Shown here piece by piece: positions 33,501-45,300 of a stretch of 64,000 nt of DNA. The stretch lies in contig CM033732.1 in the NCBI GenBank assembly GCA_019671005.1, forward strand, positions 11,133,932-11,197,931, written 5' to 3'. The translations under genes were made by a program, and so were the position numbers. The notes beneath the pieces are model-generated. The model searched no databases, had not been told where the DNA came from, and saw nothing but the letters and a program-made list of their open reading frames with translations. This DNA comes from Hibiscus mutabilis. Taxonomy: Eukaryota > Streptophyta > Magnoliopsida > Malvales > Malvaceae. Numbering within the stretch: the first letter of the stretch is position 1; each line of letters begins with the position of its first letter.

Positions 33501-33824
33501 TTTTGATTTGGAATTTAACATGTGAGCATGGAATTGGACTAATAAAGGATTGGTAACCTAAATCTTAACTAAGACCCTATAATTTGTGGAAGTTAAGTTT
33601 TGGTCCCTAATGTGCATTCTTGAGCAATTGAACCCTGTTTTAAAATCTGATTTCAATAAGACGTTTCCGCTGAAGCATGTTCACCATAGGAAATTAATCG
33701 ATGCATTTAGACAAGATAAAAGGAAAAAATGATCTTGTTTAGGTTATTAGCTCGAGTTTGCTTCGGCAAACCCAATGTGATCCTTTTAGTTTGGTTTTGG
33801 CTAGGCCGGGCTAAAGGGGTTACA
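30531..33824 (+). repeat. C1 3' LTR
   Basis: It is related to 22484-25646 along its length but about 130 bp longer. The extra sequence includes a segment near 31045-31080, a local duplication around 31520-31580 (GGGTTAAAATGTTA units) and a duplicated GCATATGGGAT stretch near 32637-32695. These are either gains here or losses in the 5' copy. Confidence 0.88.
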
Positions 33825-33901
33825 TGTCCCATGCCTTTATGAAATGATGAAAGAATATTGGTCATGTCTTTCTATTTTTATTTTTGTAGTAATAGATTTT
33901 A

Positions 33902-34089
33902 TGTCTTGAACTCAGAAAACTACCTATGGTAATCTCCCTTCATTTTTAGGTAAAATCCTTGGAATTCCCAATTCCATCATCCAGAACAAGCTCGTCGAGA
34001 AGCTTCAGAATTCCAATGTAAATCTCGGACAACTCAACCTTGATCTTGGTCTTGTAGTCACAGATGATGGACCCTTTCTCCTTGAACCT
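33902..34089 (-). pseudogene. 14-3-3 protein gene fragment (host-derived pseudogene)
   Basis: Read on the minus strand from 34089, the frame gives FKEKGSIICDYKTKIKVELS, then GILKLLDELV. After a one-base shift it gives YLKMKGDYHR, a stop, then SEFK. This follows the order of plant 14-3-3 proteins, where a DYRSKVESELS-type helix is followed by GILKLLD, then FYLKMKGDYHRY and AEFK. It covers about 60 of some 260 residues, from the middle of the protein. It has at least one frameshift and one stop (TAG for Tyr). No intron is visible inside the fragment. It could be a captured or processed copy; flanking repeats hide its origin. The short stretch 33825-33901 to its left shows no gene. Confidence 0.8.
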
Positions 34090-35128
34090 TCTACTAAAAT
34101 TGTTGGATTATAGGAAAATAGGTTCGAAAGGAGTCGATGGTGTCACACTCTTCCTTATCCAACCTTCGATTGAAATTGTGTGATGGTTGAGAAAATAAGT
34201 TCAACATGAACTTTTGATTTATAGCAATAAGGTTTTATTATGAAACCCTGAAATTGGTAATACAATAAAGAAAATGAAAAAAGAAAACCGAAACAAGAAC
34301 ATGATATAATAGAGGAATTAATTGAGTGATTTTTCAGATAAAATATGGGGATTTTAATTTTTCAAAAGAAATATTATTTTTAAGGGTTGAAATTGAAAAT
34401 TAATGAATAGTTAATGATTAATCTAGCTATTATGTCTTAAGTAAATAGATTTTTTGAAAATATATCTCATGTCAGTTCCTAATTCATTTATACATGTCAC
34501 ATCATGTTCTATGGTGGAAGGGGCTAAAATGGTTGATGGTAAAATACTTTTGAAGTTAGAGTATGATTTTGTGAGATTTTTTTACTATTTGTTTTCTTTT
34601 AAAAATTGTTTTTTCAAATAATTCAATGGTATTTCAAACACCAAATTCGCGTTCAAAATTCAAAATTTGGTGAGTTGAAATTTTTTAGGTCCAAAGGTAA
34701 TTTTCAACGACGATTTTCGGTGGCAAATTAAGGTGGTGAGTGATATTAGATGGCAGGGTGAGTGGCAACTGATGATGATTGATTTAGCTAAAGTTTAGGG
34801 GTCAAACTGATATTATATCTAAAGTTTATGGATCAAATTAGAAATATTTTTTTTGCCTAAAATGTCACATCATCAAACTAGCGAGAGTTAATGACTCAAT
34901 GATAAAACTGTTATAAATCGATAATTTAAGTGACCAAAAAGTATTTTTTTTCCAAAATGGATGACCAAAATCAAACAGATCAAAAACAAAAGGGATTAAC
35001 CATGTAATTTACCCTCATTATGTATATATATATATTCTAACACATGGGTTAGGATCCACTTATATTATGTAAAACTCAATCACTTTTGCACCTTTTTTGA
35101 ATTGTTGGATGAGGATAATAAATGGCTA
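34090..35128. other. Gene-free AT-rich DNA with a possible MULE-type end
   Basis: No gene is visible. The minus strand from 35014 downward begins GGGTAAATTACATGG and contains TTTTGGTCACTTAAATTA and AACTCTCGCTAGTTTGATG. This style of sequence is seen at MULE ends, and it resembles the end at 52080 (GGGTAAACTACACC). No matching opposite end was found. A short TA repeat follows at 35021-35034. Confidence 0.35.
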
Positions 35129-37999
35129 TGTAACGACCCAAATTTCGGGTTAACAAATCGGGCCTCGGATCCGGGTATTGGGTCTTTATGTTGGGATTCT
35201 AAATTAAGAATATTTAAATTGGGCCTAGAAGTAAAAAGGAAGAAATGTGAAGTTGGGCTTTTATTAAATTGGTTATCATCTTTTATTTGGAGGGTTGGGG
35301 GTTTGAAATTTAAAAGATGGGAAGAAAGAGAAAATGGGAGAAAAAATAGAATAATAATAATGGAGAGAGATTGTTAGAATGGGGAAGGGTTTTAGGAGAG
35401 AAAGTGAAGGAGATGAGCTTTCAAGCCTCGTTTCGTCATCGTCCAGACCACTGTGGCTCTCACCGTCGCCGCTATCAGGTAGATCTCGCCGAGACGCATA
35501 TGCCAGTGGTCGCCCCATCGTCGCTGCTACTGCTACTCGCCAAGCTAGGAAGAATGAAGAAATAGGAAAGCTCAAACACTACTGCCTGTCACCCTATGTC
35601 CTGAATCATTGCCACCACCGATCTCCCCAGCCAAAATTATGCGGATTTGGAGTTTTCCACTGTCGTCTAGCCACCAGAAGACGTCACGCACGTCACTGCC
35701 TTTGCTTGGGCGTGTGACACAGGCTCCAACAAGCTCAACGGCTTGGGCTGACCTAAGCCGACCCAAGCTACAGGCCAAGCTAATCCACCAAGCCAGCCCT
35801 TCGAGCCAAGCCAAGCTAGCCGCCAGCCGCCGCAACGTTGTTGGCCGACGTTGACTGTTGACCAGCGTTGACTTTTTTAGGAGACCCTACTTGGGGGTTT
35901 CTCGATGTTCTGAGTTCATTTGCATAGTCTGTTTCGCCAAATTTGAGCCTGGTAAGCTATTTTTACGTGTTTTATCCCCTAAAGTAGTCTAATAGTGTAA
36001 AATGACTTATGTAGTTGTATTTGTTTTATTCGAAGAATTAGTGGACTCGAATATTAGATTTAAAGAGAATTTTGGAGGATATTGATCAAGGATTTATCAC
36101 TTTGGCTTAAGGTTAGTACACCTTGAACTCTAAAATGTTTCATGAGTATCATAAGTGTAATTGCCTTGCTTGTTAGTGGTTGCAAAATATGTTGATGATA
36201 GATAAGAATGTGTTGAGACCAATATTATGAGACTTGTATATATGAGATGCACAAGGAGTTTGGAAATATTTCGAGACTCGTATGAGCTTTAGAGACTGTG
36301 TGGGGTCATTTTAATATTCGCATAATTATTTGATTGGTTGATTTGCATGTTGTGTTGCTTGAATGCTTGAGATATGAATTGGCATGTTTGATGGAAATTA
36401 GACTAGATGGACTAATAATTAGTTATATTCGAATAAATGATCATGAAGCTGATAATTAATATTAATTGATTGAACACGTTAGTAAACAAACCCTAATGTC
36501 TTCATTAAGCTTTAGGGATCGATTAAAGTATAGTAAATATCATAATTTAAGGAAAGTGTGCAAACCTGTGAATAGGGTATCGGTACGAGTTTGAGCCGTA
36601 CCAGTACGCGATTGGGGGTTGTATCCGTATGGGTCAAGCCGTATCATTACTTATGGAAATCTAGGATTTCCAAAAAGTAATATCATTATAAATATGCTTG
36701 TGAGTATTGAAACCAAAAGGTACCGTATTGATACTCATGTTCGAGTATCGATGCCCAATGAACAGAATAATCTATAATGCTAATAAAAAGATGGAGATTG
36801 ACGTGGGATATTAATGGGACAATATGGATTAATGAGATAATTAATGAAGATGATTAATGTACACTTTCATAATGTAATAACTTGGTAAAAGTCTTGTATG
36901 ACTTGTTTGTAATAGCAACCATAGGGATCCTTGATGGATCATGTGATATGCGTGCCATGTATTGGTACTTGTTTGGTATAGTTACCATTGATTGATGGGA
37001 TTCAGATACCCAGTGAGAGAATGAGTATGTTGCAACACCATGGTTGAAGATTCCCAAATGTAGAATCTTGATGCTTAATGGACTCAGGCCTCATTCAAAG
37101 ATGCTTGATGAGAGAATCTGAGCATAGGTGTATGTATCACAATGCTTAGTGGTCGCGGGCTCACCCAATAGAGTGTATGTATCTCGATGTTTAGTGGCCA
37201 CGGGCCTCACCCAATAGAGTATATTCTCGATGCTTAGTGGTCACGGGCCTTACACAATAGAGTGTATGTATCCCGATGCTTAGTGGTCGCGGGCCTCACT
37301 CAGAGTGTATGTATCCCGATGCTTAGTGGACGTGGGCCTCACTCCTATATTATGGTATGATGCTTATATGTTATATGGTTAGGCGGTTAGTGGTAGCCGA
37401 ATATTTATATGATGTTATATTTCCATGTTATGAGTGTGGTTGAGCCTTGTACGCCATCTATGATGATTGCTTTGATGTGAGCATGTGTTTAGGCGACTAG
37501 TGGTAGCACCATGTGTTATTTATCTCTTCTCATTGTTCGTACTAGCTTGCATGCTTATGTTTATGATTAGCGTAAAGTATAGTAGAGTAGATGTGTACCA
37601 TTAAGCTTTGTAAGCTTAGCGCTCAGAATCGTTGGTTTCGTATGTAGGTTGATCGTCGAATTATGGGATTGAAGAGCACTATCAATACGATATTCCAGCA
37701 TGAGGGTGATTTCCAGAGTACGTTACTTGTATTTAATGGGTTGCCTATTCATAGTACCTTACGTGGTGGAGTCTGTAAGTCTTATTTTTGAAGTTGTATT
37801 AAATAAATCAAATATTCAAATGTTTTAAATTTAAATTAGAGCTTCTTTGAACCATTCTGATTATTTGACTACATTTTTTAATTGTTGTCTTTAAATATTT
37901 TTAAGAAATACCTTGATGGGCTAAACCCAGTTTGAGAAATTTTATGGTTTTGGGTTGGGCTTGAGGCCCAAATATGACATTCGGGTCGAGGGTGTTAGA
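35129..37999 (+). repeat. LTR of a fourth chromovirus-like element
   Basis: It begins TGTAACGACCC and ends near GGGTGTTAGA, just before a TGGTATTAGAG primer-like site at 38005. A GC-rich island lies at 35390-35880, with long but unconvincing frames on both strands. It ends in three closely spaced TTGAC motifs (35848-35872). GTATCGGTAC-type palindromes lie at 36575-36760, and a 50-bp tandem repeat at 37125-37345. The sequence at 37490-37700 is matched in reverse by 38740-38988. Confidence 0.72.
37125..37345 (+). repeat. Tandem repeat of about 50 bp
   Basis: Five units each contain GATGCTTAGTGG or a close variant, followed by GGGCCTCAC and, in most, CCAATAGAGTGTATGTAT. A diverged sixth unit starts near 37065. 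It lies in the LTR, with no coding potential. Confidence 0.85.
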
Positions 38000-38476
38000 T
38001 TTAGTGGTATTAGAGTTTAGGTTTTGCCGGTTTTAGGAGACCCCAAGGTGGTATAGGTGTTTTAGTAAGGTGTATAGTGAATAAAAGCCCTTGAATTAAG
38101 TTTGTACTCTTTAAGACTGGAATCTTGATGTTGCGCCCAAAGTTGCAATGCTAAGATGGTGGTAATCGTGGCCGAGAGGGCCAAGTTAAGTATTGAGTCA
38201 CTTGGCAGCTATTCTAGGGACGAGGTCAACCTAGATTGTTGAGATACAAATTAGTTGAATGATGCCAGAGTCGAGGATGTTTCCTCCTCTCACCACCGAA
38301 TGGTTCCTTCGTTGAGTGTTGTGGTTGCTCTGAAGCCTTCGTATACGTTATGTGAGTTTGTGGCAGAGAATCTTCACCATTATGTGTGAATAATGTTTTT
38401 GTTACTGGTATGGATAAACCAATCTTGATGCATATGCATATTTAATGATGTTCTACACCAATTATCATTAGGAAAA
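38000..38476 (+). other. Internal stub after the 35129-37999 LTR
   Basis: The primer-like site TGGTATTAGAG at 38005-38015 matches initiator tRNA-Met with one change. About 460 bp of leader follows without a credible frame, and then the sequence breaks at 38477 into a reverse-oriented LTR. The rest of the element is missing. Confidence 0.6.
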
Positions 38477-38990
38477 TGTAACACCCTGATACATATCCTA
38501 ATTAGATGTACTACATTCTGGTCACCCAAAAATTAGACCCAAAAAGTTTCGTTTAAAAACCATATATAGATTTAGACTTTATTCAAAATGTTATATCATC
38601 AACTACTTCATATGATTAAATAAACAATATAAATCAATTTACAAAATAGGAGCTCCAAGTTAAACATTGTATATCAAAATATTATTTCAAAATAAAATTA
38701 TAGACTCAGCCCCGTAATGTCCTATGAATACTCAGCCTACTAAATGTAAGTATCATACTCTGGATACCACCGCTTGCTGGATTCTCGAACTCATAATGCC
38801 CTTCCAGCATTGGATTAATCTACGAACCTACACAAGTAAACAACGATTCTGAGTGTTGAGCTTACAAAGCTTAGTGGAACACATCTACTCTACTATACTT
38901 TATGCCAATCATAAACATAAGCATGTAAGCTAGTACGAGCAATAAGGAGAGATAAATAAACACATGGAGCTACCACTAATCGCCTAAAAA
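38477..38990 (-). repeat. Minus-strand LTR fragment, inverted relative to 35129-37999
   Basis: It begins TGTAACACCC. Its reverse complement matches 37490-37790, including GTACTAGCTTGCATGC-like and AGTATAGTAGAGTAGATG segments. It ends at 38990, where C2 starts, so C2 probably inserted in it. The remainder of the LTR is not seen beyond C2. Confidence 0.75.
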
Positions 38991-41900
38991 TGTAACCCCC
39001 TCGACCCGGCCTAGCCGCAAGACCGAACCGAGCGAGCTACATTAGGTTTACTGAAGTAAACCGAAAAGGAGAACTTGGAAAAATGCAACCAATTTTTTTC
39101 CTTTATCTTATCTAGATGCTGGTTATTACCCTGCATGTACATACAAACAATGAGTGGAAACCCAACTCAATCGTGCATCAAATTGATATCCCATTGGCCA
39201 CATTACAAGAATAAGGACAAAAACGTAAATCTGTAAATCTATAAGGGTTAACTTGTAATTTTCTTTACCAATCTTTGATTAGTCAGGTTACAAGAATACA
39301 TGCCAAATTTCAACTTAAAACGATCATCCGAACTCATCCAATTGCATACATAACATCCAGGGACCAAAATGTAGATTCCACTATTTCAAAGGGTCAATTT
39401 CATAATTAATATTACCAATCCTCAATTAAACCAAGTACATGCATACTGGTGAAATTTTAGGTCAAAATGATCATTCAAACTCATTTAATTGCAAATATAT
39501 CAATCAGGGACTAAAACAGGAGAAAACAGAAACCTTAAAACATACTTTTAACTAACTTAACCACTGACCGTATCGATACGCGAGAAAGTGTATCGATGCG
39601 CCTGTGCTTTCTCAAAATTCCAGATTCCAGTAGCTCAAAATCGTATCAATACACCTTCACGTGTATCGATACACTATGCCTGAAACTGTATACTCGTATC
39701 GATACGGTCACCCGTGTACCGATACGCTAAGCCTGAAAATGTGCTTACCAGTATCAATACGGTCACCTGTGTATCGATACGTTGTGCCTGGAAACACTTA
39801 CTTGTATCAATACGGGCACAATCATATCGATACGCCCTGACCTGTAATGTCATAATTTGCTAGTTTTTAGCCTCGTTTTGGAATTCTAACACTTAAGCAT
39901 GCTTCTAACAATCAAATAACATCATCATTGTTCATTTACCATCAACTACCATAAACCAAACATCAAGAAACAATCATCATGCTTCAAAGGTAAACTATAA
40001 GCGTGCTTCCTAATACTCAAGCAACCAAAGCATGAACCATATGCTAAATCCAACAAACCAAGCTTATCACAAGTCCAAAGCAACAATATAAACTTGCTCA
40101 AACGGAGAAGTAACCACTCAAACCCTCCCAACAACATTTAATCCACATTGCCTTTATTACTACTTTAAAACCCAAGCATACTTTGGTAAATCAAGTCTTG
40201 GAATTCCCTCCTTGCTTTCTATGCCACTTGCATTCAATCAATCTGCATTGATGATAAAATAGAGCGTAAGCAATCATTTCTTAGTGAGGAGCGCTCGAGC
40301 CATCATGCCATTCTTTCAAAACATGCACTTAATCTTTATAAAAATCAGCATATTAAACTATATGCAACATGTATCATGGATTCCACAGCATAATCCCATA
40401 TGCAATTCCCTCTACTTAAGCTTTCCCAAGCATAACATCCCATATGCAAAGCTTAAGGAGTATAACACATATAAATCACGTCATTCAAACCAATCCATCA
40501 AGATGATACTATTTAAAACATTATATTAGATTTCAAGTGATCCGTTACCGTATACATCCTTTCCATAAATCATCATTAACATCGGATACACGGATTTCCC
40601 AAGAGATTTCGCAATCTCTTGGAGCTCAATGGCATGGAGTTGTACATCACATGCACCACCTCTACACTACCAAAGCTAATCTTCCAACGTGGGGTTCACA
40701 CACTCGATGCATCAACCTCTACAGCTCATGACTAGAGTAAAATCCATCTAAGTGTTACCTCAACAACATTGCGGTTCACATGATTGGAGTAAGTACCTCT
40801 CGTACTACCTCTAAAACCACGGACAACTTATTATTGTGCATTTTAAATCCTATGGCCGACCAATTATATTCGATAACATTTCGATAACATTTTTAATTCA
40901 TCACTTGCTAATATAATCCACTTTTATAAACATACCTGACTGTTTTCATATGCATTATTCAAATCATTTCATTGTGCATTAAACCATGCATAAGCCATGT
41001 TCATAAACATTCTTTAAAAATCATGCATTACTTTCCAAATGCATCTAACATCTTTTCATATCAATTTCCAGCATTAAACCATGCTCATTTCATGCATAAA
41101 ATTAGAGGTAAACAATCATTTAACAAGTGCATTCATAAATTATTTTCCAACCGAAATCGAGAGAGAAATCCACTTTACTTACTTCCGAGCCTTAGACCAG
41201 CGTATCAAGCCTAGTCTAGACTCCCATTAAACCTTTTCAAATCTTTGAAAAGCCATTCTTTCCGTTTCACTCATCGACAAAGCAACACCTCTATTGCCGA
41301 TGCCAAATTAAGCTTCCGACGACTCCTCAACACCAAGGTTCACTTTTGGATTAACTTCCCCTGTTTAAAACACATCAAAATAGAGGATCCAATGCATTAT
41401 AATGAATCCAAACTCACAACAACCATCAATTAACATTTATCTAACTATAATCCTCCACAACACCATAACCTATAAACCGAAAACATCATCGATTCACCAA
41501 AAACCTCAACCCAGCACACAACTACGAATCTCAACCTTCAAATAACATCAAAACAACAACATAAAACAACCTTATACCTCCAGCGACCAATAATTAACCT
41601 CAACACCTCAAAATCTCATAACTACCAATCTAACAAACTAGAGATTCAATAGATTCTGGGATTCTACCCTCAAAACTCACTTCGTTGTCATATTAAACAT
41701 TAAAATCAAGGTATAAACCAATCCTTAACTCAGCAAAAACAAATCACCACGAATTTCTTCAAATTCTCATCATAAACCATCAATTAAACCCTAAATCTGA
41801 GTTTAATTAATCAAAACCCAATGAAAATCATATAAAATGGATCAAGAACTTAGGAACTTCAATAAAGAACCTTTTATTAGAGGAGAAGAATGAATCTTTA

Positions 41901-42525
41901 CCTCCAATACTGATTTCTCCCCTCAATTGCTTTATAAACCATGAAAATCAAGGTAGAAACAATAAGTATTTGATGTAAAAGCTTTAGAAATCAATTGGAA
42001 ATCAAAAAATCTTTGAAATCCTAATTTTACCTGAGGAAATTGAAGCTGGAAATGTGTTTGGCTGGAGAGAATTTGAGAGAAAGAAGTTACAAAGTTAGTT
42101 ACATGAAATTCTTTTAAAAAGCTTAATTGTGTTTAATTAATTCTCTCCATTATTTATACCTCTTAACTTAATTAAAAATATTTAATTAAAGGGAGAAATA
42201 TGATGAAACCCTTTTGGATTATTAGCTCCTTAAAGATTCAAAGTTTTGACCCATTTTCAAAACAATCACTAAAAACAGTTTTGCAAACTTTGTGTTTTAG
42301 TCACTAACTTAAAATGTCCCATTTTCGAATTTCTTTTTCCAAAATTGTTTTCACCAAAATCATTTATATAATTAATAAAGATTTTAAACTATTTTCCCAT
42401 ATTTTTATCCCGTATAAAATATTCAATCCAATTTAAATCCTGAATTCGACTCGAATCTCTAATTCCGGTCCACCGGACTGACTAAACCATCCTAAAACCC
42501 CTAGGCCCAGAACTAGGGTGTTACA
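38991..42525 (-). repeat. C2 3' LTR
   Basis: On the plus strand it begins TGTAACCCCC and ends GGGTGTTACA. It carries the GTATCGATAC palindrome array at 39565-39835. Long AT-rich stretches hold only chance frames (for example 40284-40529 and 41245-41433). Confidence 0.9.
39565..39835. repeat. Array of GTATCGATAC palindromes in the C2 3' LTR
   Basis: About 12 copies of GTATCGATAC or one-mismatch variants are spaced 15-40 bp apart, often followed by GGTCACC or GTGCCTGAAA. The matching array in the other LTR is at 47577-47840. Confidence 0.85.
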
Positions 42526-42542
42526 ACTCTCCCCCACTTAAG
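42526..42542 (-). promoter_or_regulatory. C2 polypurine tract
   Basis: The minus strand reads CTTAAGTGGGGGAGAGT next to the TGTAACACCC start of the LTR, matching the C1 tract in position and style. Confidence 0.85.
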
Positions 42543-42559
42543 AAATTTCATCCGACTAA

Positions 42560-43622
42560 TCCATCCCATGTGGCCTCCTCAACTCCCTGATGTCGCCACA
42601 ATACCTTAACAAGCTATATCATCTTTCAACGTAGAACCTTACTGTTGGTTTCAAGAATCTCTACCGATTCCTCATCATAGGACAAATCCGACCTCAACTC
42701 AACATCCTCTACCGGAATAACGTGCAATAGATCAGATCAATATCTCCTCAACATTGAAACATGGAACACATTATGAATTCTCTCCAACTCAGGAGGCAAC
42801 CTCAACCGATATGCTATATGACCCACCCCTTCAATAATCTTGTATGGTCCAATGAACCTTGGACTAAGCTTACCTTTACGTCTAAATCTCATCACCTTTT
42901 CCCATGGTGACACTTTCAAGAATACGCGATCAACCACCGCATATTAAACCTCCTTACGCTTCAGATCCGTGTAAGATTTCTACCGATCCGCAGCCACTCT
43001 CAATCGGTCACATACAAGCTTAACCTTCTCATCTGTATCTTTCAATACATCCGGTAGGGTAACATGCTTTTACCCTACCTCAGCCCAACATAAGGGCATA
43101 CGACACCTCCGGCAATATAACGCCTCATAAGGTGCCATCTTTATACTCGCCTAATAACTATTATTGTAGGCAAACTCAACTAAAGGCAATTGCTTCTCCC
43201 AGGTTCCTTGGAACTTAATAATGCAACATCTCAGCATATCCTCCAAAACCTGGATAATCCGCTCAGACTGCCCATCCGAGTGAGAATGATACGCAGTGCT
43301 AAAACTCAACCTCGAACCCAAAGCCTGGTGCAGACTTTTCCAAAACCTTGACGTAAACCTCGAATCCCTATCTGAAACAATGGATTTAGGTATACCATGC
43401 AAGCGTACAATCTCAGCTATATTCAAATCCGCCAGCTTGTCCAAGGTATACGTTGTATGCGCTGGCAGGAAATGTGCACACTTTGTGAACCGGTCAACAA
43501 TTACCCAAACAGAATCCTTTTTAGTTGGTGTCAACGGCAAACCTGTTACCAAATCCATGGTGATTCTCTCTCATTTCCACTACAGAATTTTCAGTAGTTG
43601 CAACAACCCGGATGGAAATTGA
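42560..43622 (-). pseudogene. pol: C2 integrase core, C-terminus and chromodomain-like tail
   Basis: The core in 43151-43558 has MDLVTGLPLTPTKKDSVW, HGIPKSIVSDRDSRF and SDGQSERIIQVLEDML, so all three catalytic residues are present. A stop follows NNSY near 43151. The GPY/F region (FIGPYKIIEGVGHIAYRL, HNVFHVSML) is at 42737-42937. KVLWRHQGVEEATW near 42575-42615 is the chromodomain-like end. At least three stops interrupt it. Confidence 0.9.
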
Positions 43623-44117
43623 TGTTCAACCTTGACCCCCCTGACATACCATGCACTTAGAAACAAACTCAGCCACATCTTTTTTCACCCCAACCCAGTA
43701 GTATGCCTCCCTCAAATCACAATACATCTTAACACAACCAAGATAAATAGCAAAAAGACTAGAGTGTGCCTCTATCAAGATAGTGTGCCTCAACTCCGAA
43801 TCATTCGGCACCACCATCCGACCCTTGAAACATAAAACTCCGTCATCATCAAAATAAAAATCTGACGAATTTCCATCCGCTATGTCCTTAACATGCCCAA
43901 CCAACGAATCATCGTACGTTTGCTTAGCTTTAACCAAATGTGATAACGTAGGCTTAACTTGCAACTCGGCTAACAAGCCCCCATCACGAGCTACACTCAA
44001 CCGAGCAAACATAGCTCTCAACTCAACCACAGCTTTTCTACTCAAAGTATTTGCCACCACATTTCCTTTACCCGAATGATACTCAATGGTCAAATCGTAA
44101 TCCTTAAGCAAATCCAA
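43623..44117 (-). pseudogene. pol: C2 RNase H end and integrase zinc region
   Basis: A 163-residue frame starts LLKDYDLTIEYHSGKGNVVA, the end of RNase H, and runs through the spacer to YYWVGVKKDVAEFVSKCMVC. The second His of the HHCC set appears changed (IYLG where IHPG is expected). The two Cys are kept. Confidence 0.85.
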
Positions 44118-44560
44118 CCATCTTCGCTACCTAAGGTTTAACTCCTTCTGCTACATCAGATATTTCAAGCTCTTATGATCCGTAAAAACACACACTTCTC
44201 ACCATAGAGGTATGTCACCAAATTTTCAAAGAGAACACCACAGCCACAAGCTCTAAATCATGAGTTGGATAATTGTGCTCATGAAATTTCAACTGCCTCG
44301 ATGCATAGGCCACAACCTTCCTGCCCTGCATCAGCACACAACCCAAGCCAACATACGGCGCATCACTATAAACCACAAATTTCTTTCTAGATTCGGGCTG
44401 AATCAACACATAAGCGTGTGTCAAAACCTCTTTCAACTTTTCAAAACCCTGTTATTGCTTCTCCATCCATACAAAAGGAATATTATTTTGTAACAACTTG
44501 GTCAATGGTGCTGCAATACTCGAGAACCCCTCAACAAAACGGTGATAATAACCAGCCAAC
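44118..44560 (-). pseudogene. pol: C2 RNase H
   Basis: The frame 44215-44436 holds KKFVVYSDAPYVGLGCVLMQ, VVAYASRQLK and THDLELVAVVFSLKIW, with the first Asp and the Glu. Stops flank it on both sides. Confidence 0.85.
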
Positions 44561-45300
44561 CCAAGAAAACTACGCACCTCCGATACAGACTTAGGTTGTT
44601 TCTAATTGAGAACATCCTCAATTTTCTATGGATCTACGCGAATATCCTCCGTGGAAACCACATGACCAAGGAACATCACCACCTTAAGCCAAAACTCGCA
44701 CTTGCTCTACTTAGCATATAACTAATTATCCTTCAGCACTTGCAACACTATCTGCAAATGCCGATCATGCTCTTCCTCGGTACAGGAGTACACAAGAATA
44801 TCATCTATGAACACTACCACGAACTGATCAAGGTACTCATGAAACACTCGATTCATCATATCCATAAATGCAGTTGGGGCATTTGTCAAACCGAAAGGCA
44901 TAACCAGAAACTTATAATGCCCATACCTTGTATGGAAGGCAGTCTTTGGCACATCCACGTCCTTCACTTTCAACTGATAGTATCCCAACCTCAAATCTAT
45001 CTTAGAGAACACCGAAGCACCTCTAAACTGATCAAACAAATCATCAATCCGCAGCAAAGGATATTTATTCTTAATCGTCAACTTATTTAGTTGTTGATAA
45101 TCGATGCACATCCTCATAGTGCCATCATTCTTCTTCACAAATAACATCGGTGCACCCCAGGGTGAAACACTAGGTCTAATGAAACCTCGATCAAGCAACT
45201 CTTGCAACTGCGTTTTCAACTCCTTCAATTCCTTAGGTGCCATGCGATAAGGCACAATGGACACTAGAGCCGTATCAACATACGTCTCAATTTTAAACTC
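44561..45300 (-). pseudogene. pol: C2 reverse transcriptase
   Basis: The frame 44722-45264 is uninterrupted for 180 residues and has all core motifs: PYRMAPKELKELK, RMCIDYQQLNKLTIKNKYPL, FSKIDLRLGYYQLKVKD, YGHYKFLVMPFGLTNAPTAF and FIDDILVYS. A TAA at 44719 ends it before the thumb, whose parts continue in other frames to about 44561. It is the best-preserved RT palm among the chromoviruses here. Confidence 0.92.

Larger units (their letters stand above)
22484..33824 (+). mobile_element. Chromovirus C1 (Tekay/Del-like Ty3/gypsy), full structure, decayed
   Basis: C1 has LTRs of 3163 and 3294 bp that start TGTAAC and end GTTACA. It has an initiator-Met-like primer site, gag with zinc knuckles, protease, RT, RNase H, integrase and a chromodomain-like tail in order, and a polypurine tract. 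All frames are interrupted. The flanks read TTTCC (22479-22483) and TGTCC (33825-33829), a target duplication with one mismatch. The long LTRs and the DSG protease fit the Tekay/Del branch; the exact lineage is inference. Confidence 0.9.

Noticed and set aside
35276..35835. Overlapping 80-112 residue frames on both strands in a GC-rich island
   Set aside because: They are inside an LTR, frames on both strands are equally open as expected from GC-rich sequence with few stop codons, and the proteins are Arg/Ser-rich without any recognisable domain.
37065..37345. Regular repeats as a CRISPR-like or satellite array
   Set aside because: Units are directly adjacent with no unique spacers and are limited to a few copies inside an LTR; it is a small minisatellite.
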